A model generated the notes under the pieces. That model had not been told where the DNA came from and did not search any database. It worked only from the letters and a program-made list of their open reading frames with translations. A program made the position numbers and the translations under genes. 10,691 bases of DNA, taken from assembly GCA_025350175.1 (NCBI GenBank), contig JANXYF010000012.1, positions 1 to 10,691 of the forward strand, read 5' to 3'. Position 1 is the stretch's first letter. Each line of letters begins with the position of its first letter. Origin of the DNA: Nitrosopumilales archaeon. GTDB lineage: Archaea; Thermoproteota; Nitrososphaeria; Nitrososphaerales; Nitrosopumilaceae. Shown one piece after another: positions 6,391 to 10,691 of the stretch.

Positions 6391-6555
6391 ATGGAATGCA
6401 ACGAATTATACTGCACTAACTGCAAGAAATCTTTGGGCAGATACAACGCAAAATATTTTTCAGCTCTGGAACTGAATGAGATAATGATGAAAAATAATAT
6501 GGAGTGCATCAGACAGGGTCATCAGATATCTATTAGAAGAATAACCGTTGATTGA
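6391..6555 (+). CDS. Small Cys-rich zinc-ribbon-like protein (54 aa)
   Basis: 54 residues starting MECNELYCTNCKKSLGRYNA. C3, C8 and C11 form a C-x4-C-x2-C knuckle, and C39 with H44 could complete a metal site. It begins 29 bases after the Met-rich secreted gene and has no operator of its own, so it probably lies in the same transcript. An in-frame TTG at 6385 would add two residues; ATG is preferred. I recognise no family. The composition (balanced codons, good Cys spacing, basic C terminus) favours a real gene over chance. Confidence 0.6.
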   Translation: MECNELYCTNCKKSLGRYNAKYFSALELNEIMMKNNMECIRQGHQISIRRITVD

Positions 6556-6585
6556 GCAACAACTATACATGTTGCATTTTTAATG

Positions 6586-7017
6586 TTAAATGATCTTTAG
6601 TAATCTTGAGACTCTGTAACTGTAGTTGGAGATGTGAGCCATGACCATCGCTACAGCTCCAGCCACCTGTAAACTGATTGAATAATAAGAATACATTCCA
6701 ACAAACATGATGGCCACTCCTCCTATTGCCACGGGAATGAGCTTCTTCTTGCCGCTAAACCAGATTCCCAAGAGCATGGAGGCGGATGAAACAACTAACA
6801 ATACTTCGCCCCACTGGCTGTTGAAGAAAGCTAGAATCGGGTTGGCGTTCTGAGCACTCATGTGCATAGACGACATTGCATTTTTATTTTGAATGTTAGA
6901 ATCTGTGGAAAGAGCAGCGGCAAAAGAGCCTATCATGCTAACGCTCATCAGGATTGTACACAGACTTACTCCCATTATTCCTGCACAGCAGAGAGACTTG
7001 GTTCTGGTGTGTTCCAA
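6586..7017 (-). CDS. Membrane protein with N-terminal CC and MHM motif, unknown function
   Basis: 143 residues from a TTG start; a TAA codon sits immediately upstream in frame, so no earlier start exists. The alternative is an ATG at codon 15. It has a cytosolic 'KSLCC' (C10-C11), a first span (about 12-36), and an external loop with M48-x-x-M51-H52-M53. Hydrophobic spans follow at about 71-88 and 93-130, the last long enough to be two helices. The short Cys-Cys start and Met/His loop are reminiscent of small metal-handling membrane proteins, but I recognise no family. A TATA-like TTTATAGAA (7042-7050 on minus) is centred about 30 bases before the start. No copy of the TTTACAnnTGTAAA operator is present, so it seems outside the regulon. 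Confidence 0.65.
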   Translation of the reverse strand: MEHTRTKSLCCAGIMGVSLCTILMSVSMIGSFAAALSTDSNIQNKNAMSSMHMSAQNANPILAFFNSQWGEVLLVVSSASMLLGIWFSGKKKLIPVAIGGVAIMFVGMYSYYSISLQVAGAVAMVMAHISNYSYRVSRLLKII

Positions 7018-7130
7018 TTAATTTACGTGTTTTCTTGCCATTCTATAAACCATCTTCTCATTTTCATTTTTTCAGAAAAGATTTTTCTATATTCTAATTT
7101 TTTACTCAAAAAAGCATGAACAGGATGTTG

Positions 7131-7440
7131 TTCAAACCTCACTATTGAACTAGTTAAAATCAGTTCACGGGTTCGTGATCTGTTAACAGTTCATGATTTG
7201 TCAACCAGTTCAGAATTAATTTGAAATCATCACACCCTCTATTTTGAACCGTTTTTCATGCGTGCACCATACTATCATGCACGCACCGTTAACCTCGTGA
7301 ACCCATGGTGAACTAAATTAGTGCGTGCAAGTGAACCGGTTCAAAATATGGTTCAAAATATTTTGAACTTGGTTAAAAATTTCAAGTGGTTAAAACTCAC
7401 GAGTGCACGTGGTTAATGTCTAGTTAAAATCATAATGCCA
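7131..7440. repeat. Cluster of GGTTCA/GGTTAA elements and dyads
   Basis: About fifteen copies of G(G)TTCA, its complement TGAAC(C) or the variant G(G)TTAAA occur in 310 bases. Perfect dyads include TCACG-GGTT-CGTGA (7165-7178), TGTTAACA (7181-7188), TGAACCGGTTCA (7332-7343) and the 18-base GTTCAAAATATTTTGAAC (7351-7368). A separate TGCGTGCA / TGCACGCA inverted pair lies at 7259-7266 and 7278-7285, with a third copy at 7322-7329. Confidence 0.7.
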
Positions 7441-7573
7441 GGGGTAATGTCATGTAAAATCGGACCTTATAGGCGTAAAACAGGTCAAAAGTAATAATAA
7501 TTATTAGCATTATTTTGATTCAACACAAGTTCTGAAATCCGCGAAATTAGAGAAAGTGGTAAATCAAATTTAC

Positions 7574-7857
7574 TTGTCTAAATGTTGTCCAAAATCTAAC
7601 TTTCTAATGTCATCTTTTCCATCAAAATCGACGCATCGATTTTTGTACTTTAGACAACTTTAGACAAATAATCGACGCTCAAAAATATTAATTTAGACAG
7701 TTAGACAAAATTTAGACAAATTTTGCGCGTCGATTTAGACTGTCTAAAAAATTACAAATTATTTCGACAAACGTGATTTCGACAAAAAAATATTCCAAAA
7801 TTAGTCTAAATGTGGTCCAAATCGTTATGTCCCACCTTATGTCCCAGTTTTGTCCCA
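7574..7857. repeat. Iteron-like block: TTTAGACA, ATCGACGC, TGTCCCA
   Basis: (T)TTAGAC occurs at 7649, 7659, 7692, 7701, 7711 and 7734. A reverse copy makes the dyad TTTAGAC-T-GTCTAAA at 7734-7748. ATCGACGC is at 7627-7634 and 7671-7678, and inverted at 7727-7734. TGTCCCA is at 7829, 7840 and 7851, exactly 11 bases apart. A ~22-base near-direct repeat (GTCTAAATGTKGTCCAAA core) lies at 7574-7596 and 7801-7823, bracketing most of the block. Confidence 0.75.
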
Positions 7858-7965
7858 CTTTGCCCTTTTTTAGGCACGATGTGCGCCAATGTATTTTTAT
7901 ATTTAGTCGTATTGACAAAATTTGTAAAATGATATAGTTCCTGTTTGTGATGGATTTTCTAATGT

Positions 7966-8247
7966 TCATCTTTGATAATTTTTTAACTTACTTGAAAAAG
8001 CAAGCATTGCAACAATCAGTACAAATGAAATTCCAATTACGGGCATTGCAAGAGGACCAAACTCTGGAACCGTTGCAGTCATGGCCTTAGTTTGTGTAAC
8101 GATGAAACCATTGATTTTTGCGCTGGCAGATATGTCAAAATTGCCAGATGTGGCAGTGGGTGGAATCTTGAACTGGAGTGCAAAATTTCCACTTGGATCA
8201 GATTGAACAATTCTGATGATAATCAAATTCCAGACCCTACTTGACAT
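7966..8247 (-). pseudogene. C-terminal remnant of a PEFG-CTERM surface protein
   Basis: A 93-residue frame whose first ~12 residues do not look native. After that comes an Ig-like strand pattern ('IRIVQSDPSGNFALQFKIP', 'GNFDISASAKINGF'), then VPEFGPLA, a single hydrophobic span (about residues 67-84) and a basic tail (SSKLKNYQR). This is the PEFG-CTERM sorting arrangement known from thaumarchaeal exported proteins. No signal peptide or upstream domain is present. A stop codon lies directly before the ATG, and the upstream 150 bases have stops in every minus frame, including one that reads 'TPGNYVPSLSGG'. I infer a 5'-truncated, decayed gene; a functional short protein is unlikely because it could not be exported. 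Confidence 0.7.
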
Positions 8248-8550
8248 TTAGGAATAAAGTACGTTTCCCACCAGAAAGGCTAGGCACATAGTTTCCAGGA
8301 GTCTACTGTGAGTTACTTTGCGCAATCAGGAAACTTGGGTCATCCTAGAGATCTACAGATAGTGGATTACAATCCTGATCCCCCAAATCTTTTTCTTTTT
8401 ATTTGATCATCTGTAAAAATTCATGATCTAGTAAAATTCCAAAAAAATGTAAATAAGAGAGAATATTGACCAATTATGGAAATATTCATCATTTGAATGT
8501 CATAAAATTTCTACCAACAATTTATCCATGCGTACCGGACAAAGGATCCG
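8248..8550. other. Intergenic stretch between pseudogene and plus-strand operon
   Basis: The stretch from 8248 to about 8380 is probably decayed coding sequence of the PEFG protein, with a GTTTCC / GGAAAC inverted pair at about 8290 and 8329. A T-rich run (8388-8402, CTTTTTCTTTTTATTT) could end plus-strand transcription. The final ~80 bases hold AT-rich promoter candidates for the 8551 gene (for example CAATTTATCC near 8518-8527). Nothing else is supported. Confidence 0.5.
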
Positions 8551-8712
8551 TTGCCAAGAAAAGAATACAAAACAATCACAGTAAAATCAGAATCTTTCCA
8601 GAAATTCATCAAGGCCGTCAAGGATGCAAAAAAAGACGATCCATCTCTTGATAACAGCACATTTTTGAATTCACTCTTATCTAAATCCAAGAAAAATCAG
8701 AGGTCAACATGA
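8551..8712 (+). CDS. Small ribbon-helix-helix-like protein (53 aa)
   Basis: 53 residues from a TTG start, beginning MPRKEYKTITVKSESFQKFI. A beta-strand-like 'YKTITVKSE' is followed by helix A (about 15-28, 'FQKFIKAVKDAKK') and helix B (about 33-48, 'LDNSTFLNSLLSKSKK'). This is the layout of the Arc/MetJ ribbon-helix-helix DNA-binding fold. The call is by pattern only, and AOA genomes are rich in such small basic proteins. No ATG is available in frame back to a TAA at 8503. An AGGAT lies before the TTG. It is the first gene of a likely operon; the next ATG is 19 bases on. Whether it binds the TTTACAnnTGTAAA operators cannot be said. Confidence 0.65.
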   Translation: MPRKEYKTITVKSESFQKFIKAVKDAKKDDPSLDNSTFLNSLLSKSKKNQRST

Positions 8713-8731
8713 AAATCGGCTATAGATCTTT

Positions 8732-9058
8732 ATGGCTACAATAAGGATAAACATGACAATCGGTGAACTAGTGATAGAATTTACCGATACCAAAGATTTA
8801 GAGAGACAGTTGGAAAACATTGATCTTTCTAAAATTGAATCTCTGCTTGATAAAAAAATTCATGTGCAATCAAACACATACGAATCTGAAAAAATCGATC
8901 ACATTGAGAGTCAAACTGTAAACGATCTAGGAACAATAAATCTCTTAAAGATATCAGATGGTGGTCAAGATGCCACAAAGCTTGCGATATTTTTGGCCTC
9001 GAACAAAATTAATCGTGAAGACATCAAGAGAATTACAGGCATAACACTATTGAGTTGA
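8732..9058 (+). CDS. Hypothetical 108-aa protein, possible C-terminal helix-turn-helix
   Basis: 108 residues, acidic and soluble. An N-terminal beta-hairpin-like segment (1-17) leads into a charged helix (about 21-41) and a low-complexity hydrophilic linker (about 45-65). A helical C-terminal part (about 70-106, 'DATKLAIFLASNKINREDIKRITGI') has the spacing of a small helix-turn-helix or winged-helix core. I recognise no named family. It sits between two other short genes on the same strand with gaps of 19 and 7 bases, so all three are probably cotranscribed. Confidence 0.75.
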   Translation: MATIRINMTIGELVIEFTDTKDLERQLENIDLSKIESLLDKKIHVQSNTYESEKIDHIESQTVNDLGTINLLKISDGGQDATKLAIFLASNKINREDIKRITGITLLS

Positions 9059-9065
9059 TTATATT

Positions 9066-9290
9066 ATGACAAAAAATCAAGCGTTATATTTTGAGGCAAT
9101 GTGGAAGGAAATTAGTAAAACTCTCAAACCGCTAGGACAGATGCCCGACAAGGCAAGTCTTGATTACAGACAGATCTTTGTTTTATATTCAGAGATAAGA
9201 GATCTTGGAAGTATCATCAAGGATCAGGCACAGGTATCCATTCTAAAAAAAGAACTGGCATGTGCCTTTTTGAAAAACTTGGTAAACTAG
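9066..9290 (+). CDS. Hypothetical all-helical 74-aa protein
   Basis: 74 residues starting MTKNQALYFEAMWKEISKTL. It is predicted almost entirely helical: helices at about 3-21, 29-56 and 56-73 with heptad-like hydrophobic spacing. One Cys (C66) and no membrane segment are seen. It starts 7 bases after the stop of the 108-aa gene, consistent with one transcript and a possible partner role. I do not recognise it. Confidence 0.7.
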   Translation: MTKNQALYFEAMWKEISKTLKPLGQMPDKASLDYRQIFVLYSEIRDLGSIIKDQAQVSILKKELACAFLKNLVN

Positions 9291-9395
9291 ACTATCCATT
9301 TAAGGAATATTTTACAACATGATGAACCTACGATACACCGTGTTTTGTGTCTAGTAAGGCTCATTAACTGTCAATATTCATTTATTGATTATATA

Positions 9396-9854
9396 ATGAG
9401 CCGCTTAAGATATTGGAAACTCACAGTGGATGAGGTAAGAAAATCCAAGTTTGATCCAAAAAAAGTATTGATCTGGGAAATAAAATGTCCAAAAGACGAC
9501 CAAGGAGCTGTCTTTGGAGTATACTCGTATAGGAACGGAACTCCATGGGATTACGAGTCAATCAAGGGCATTGTATTTTATCACAACATGATAGAAAAAG
9601 AAGAATTAGACAGATTAACCAAGTTCATCAAGGAGAAATTTGGTGGAGACCCTGCAGAAAAGAGTTCAAGAATATTTTTCAAAGGCTCACGTGAAATCTG
9701 GGCACCAAATGAGATAGCAGACTTGGCAGTACAATTAGGAGATAATTTCGAGGTAAGTACTGAACTTACAATAGAGCTTGAGAACTTTACCGAACCAGAG
9801 CAGCAAGAAAGTAACCTACCATCAAGCAAGATACTACCAATTCCTGGCAAGTAA
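9396..9854 (+). CDS. Hypothetical 152-aa soluble protein
   Basis: 152 residues from the ATG at 9396. An upstream in-frame TTG at 9345 would add 17 residues with no plausible role (CLVRLINCQYSF...), so the ATG is preferred. The protein is soluble, mixed alpha/beta and charged: 'WEIKCPKDDQGAVFGVYSYR', a helix 'EKEELDRLTKFIKEKFGG', then 'SSRIFFKGSREIWAPNEIADLAVQLG'. A Glu/Pro-rich low-complexity tail (about 127-152) ends in 'ILPIPGK'. I do not recognise a family. It lies alone, 105 bases after the preceding gene and 51 bases before tatC. Confidence 0.75.
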   Translation: MSRLRYWKLTVDEVRKSKFDPKKVLIWEIKCPKDDQGAVFGVYSYRNGTPWDYESIKGIVFYHNMIEKEELDRLTKFIKEKFGGDPAEKSSRIFFKGSREIWAPNEIADLAVQLGDNFEVSTELTIELENFTEPEQQESNLPSSKILPIPGK

Positions 9855-9905
9855 GGACTTTAGAAATACACTATTAATACAGAACAACATATTTCATAAT
9901 CTGCG

Positions 9906-10688
9906 ATGGATAAGCCAATGACCATTAGCCAGCACATAGAGGATTTGCGAAAGAGAGTATTTAGATCAGTTATCGCAGTAGCAATATTTTCATTTTTCAT
10001 ACTTAGTTTCCATCTTACCCAGTTCATGTATAATGGGACAAAATTATACTATCCAACATTTAGTCCGTTTAACAACATGGCTGCACAATTTACTATATCC
10101 ATGAAACATCATCTGTTACCATCAACAGTTCAATTAATCCAGACCGCACCGGGGCAGGCATTTTTCTCCCAATTCTATATTGCAATATTACTTGGAATGG
10201 TTTTTGCAATGCCAATCATAGTAAAAGAGTTTGTTGGATTTTTAGCTCCTGCATTGCACAGAAAAGAGATTCGCATAATTAGAAACATAACAGTTCCAGC
10301 TATCGCACTTTTTATAATAGGTGGTCTTTTTTCATACTTTTTTGTCACACCATACATTCTACAATTTCTCTACAAGTATGGTCAATCTGCAGATTTACTT
10401 ACATTTTTGAATATAATGGACTTTATCACATTTGTACTCCAGTTCATTCTTGCATTCGGGATATCATTTCAGTTACCATTGATAATGTACGCACTTTCTG
10501 CATCAGGATTAATTGATCCAAAATTTTGGAGAAATAACATAAGGTATGCAATTATTGGAATGGTCATACTGGGGCCTGCAACAAACCACATGGTAACACC
10601 GCTTCCATCTGGAGTGATTGCAGCACCCAGTATGTTCTCTTCCAGAGGGAGATCAATCTGTAATTCCGAGCGCCCCGGTTTGCCGTAG
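9906..10688 (+). CDS. tatC: Sec-independent translocase subunit TatC, 3' end disrupted by inversion
   Basis: TatC is the core receptor of the twin-arginine export pathway. The N-terminal signature 'MTISQHIEDLRKRVFR' (residues 5-20) matches the conserved H-x-x-E/D-L-R-x-R. Spans follow at about 18-38, 92-118 ('MPIIVKEFVGFLAPAL', with the usual P and PAL-x-x-x-E), 128-148, 165-188 and 211-225. From codon 221 (10566) the frame reads 'LGPATNHMVTPLPSG', which is not TatC. The reverse complement of 10565-10634 encodes ITPDGSGVTMWFVAGPSM, the expected loop and last span, and is in register on both sides. The residual tail (10635-10688) then reads 'FSSRGRSIC...' to TAG and is GC-rich. A TATA-like CTATTAATAC (9873-9882) lies about 28 bases before the ATG. 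No tatA is in the window. Confidence 0.85.
   Translation: MDKPMTISQHIEDLRKRVFRSVIAVAIFSFFILSFHLTQFMYNGTKLYYPTFSPFNNMAAQFTISMKHHLLPSTVQLIQTAPGQAFFSQFYIAILLGMVFAMPIIVKEFVGFLAPALHRKEIRIIRNITVPAIALFIIGGLFSYFFVTPYILQFLYKYGQSADLLTFLNIMDFITFVLQFILAFGISFQLPLIMYALSASGLIDPKFWRNNIRYAIIGMVILGPATNHMVTPLPSGVIAAPSMFSSRGRSICNSERPGLP
10565..10634. repeat. Inverted 70-base segment bounded by 9-base inverted repeats
   Basis: CATACTGGG (10565-10573) and CCCAGTATG (10626-10634) are exact inverse complements; the match extends to 14 of 16 bases (CATACTGGGGCCTGCA / CATACTGGGTGCTGCA). Flipping the segment restores an uninterrupted TatC reading frame with the ITPDGSG loop. Confidence 0.85.
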
Positions 10689-10691
10689 TTG

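Larger units (their letters stand above)
7018..7965. other. ~950-base intergenic region without credible genes
   Basis: All frames are broken or of implausible composition. The stretch holds the promoter of the 6586-7017 gene (about 7018-7052) and then two dense blocks of short repeats and dyads, listed separately. A phase-independent 11-base repeat period at 7829-7857 argues against coding. Confidence 0.7.

Noticed and set aside
7161..7180. tRNA T-arm-like GGTTCGTGATC
   Set aside because: No acceptor, D or anticodon arms can be built around it; it belongs to the GGTTCA repeat cluster.
7131..7857. CRISPR array
   Set aside because: Repeats are 6-9 bases, irregularly spaced and in both orientations; there are no constant 25-37 base repeats, unique spacers or cas genes.
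7712..7969. 85-residue minus-strand open frame in the repeat block
   Set aside because: It is built from the 11-base and TTTAGACA repeats, so its 'WDIRWDITIW' pattern is a by-product of iterons; no start signal or family match.
8466..8651. 61-residue plus-strand open frame
   Set aside because: It overlaps the 53-aa RHH-like frame, which has the better composition, stop placement and operon spacing.
10635..10688. Genuine alternative TatC C terminus
   Set aside because: The sequence is GC-rich unlike the gene, lacks hydrophobic character, and follows an inverted segment; a chimeric end is more likely.

Overview
The window reads as ammonia-oxidising-archaeon-type (Nitrososphaerota/Thaumarchaeota) chromosome. 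It is AT-rich and gene-dense, with short genes, frequent TTG starts and TATA-like boxes about 27-34 bases before start codons (leaderless style). It also carries a degenerate secreted-protein end with the thaumarchaeal PEFG-CTERM sorting motif. Species cannot be told from this alone. GC content rises abruptly only in the last ~35 bases, which look foreign or misassembled.

Region 1 (1-6.55 kb) is the striking part. Five copies of a palindrome, TTTACAnnTGTAAA (cores at 850-863, 3343-3356, 3690-3703, 5160-5173, 5751-5764), sit before every transcription unit here, two of them (perhaps three) between divergent genes. The site edge lies 39-47 bases from the start codon (58 in one case), and a TATA-like box lies between. 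The controlled genes are two single-anchor surface proteins with HxH/HTHD motifs (73-636, 5217-5747), two tiny YHS/TRASH-type Cys proteins (641-811, 3503-3643; neither is obvious to a length-filtered gene caller), a tandem rhodanese followed by a membrane-anchored beta-propeller (3302 down to 889), two related CxxC membrane proteins lying tail to tail (3747-4595, 4599-5102), and a Met-rich secreted protein followed by a 54-residue Cys protein (5807-6555). Together they look like a soft-metal (most likely copper) acquisition, storage or trafficking regulon with thiol/sulfur handling. The core TACAnnTGTA matches the bacterial cop-box consensus, but no regulator is encoded here. The metal and the direction of control are inferences.

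Region 2 (6.58-8.25 kb) holds a three-helix membrane protein with a Met/His motif (6586-7017), then ~950 bases without a credible gene but with dense short repeats. The first block has many G(G)TTCA/GGTTAA elements and dyads (7131-7440). The second has TTTAGACA, ATCGACGC and TGTCCCA iterons (7574-7857), the last at exact 11-base spacing. The C-terminal remnant of a PEFG-CTERM protein follows (7966-8247).

Region 3 (8.55-10.69 kb) has plus-strand housekeeping-style genes: a 53-residue ribbon-helix-helix-like protein, two short conserved-looking hypothetical proteins, a 152-residue hypothetical protein, and tatC. The tatC gene is normal to about residue 220. Then a 70-base segment bounded by 9-base inverted repeats is inverted: its reverse complement restores the TatC peptide ITPDGSGVTMWFVAGPSM in frame. 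The GC-rich tail that follows does not resemble TatC.
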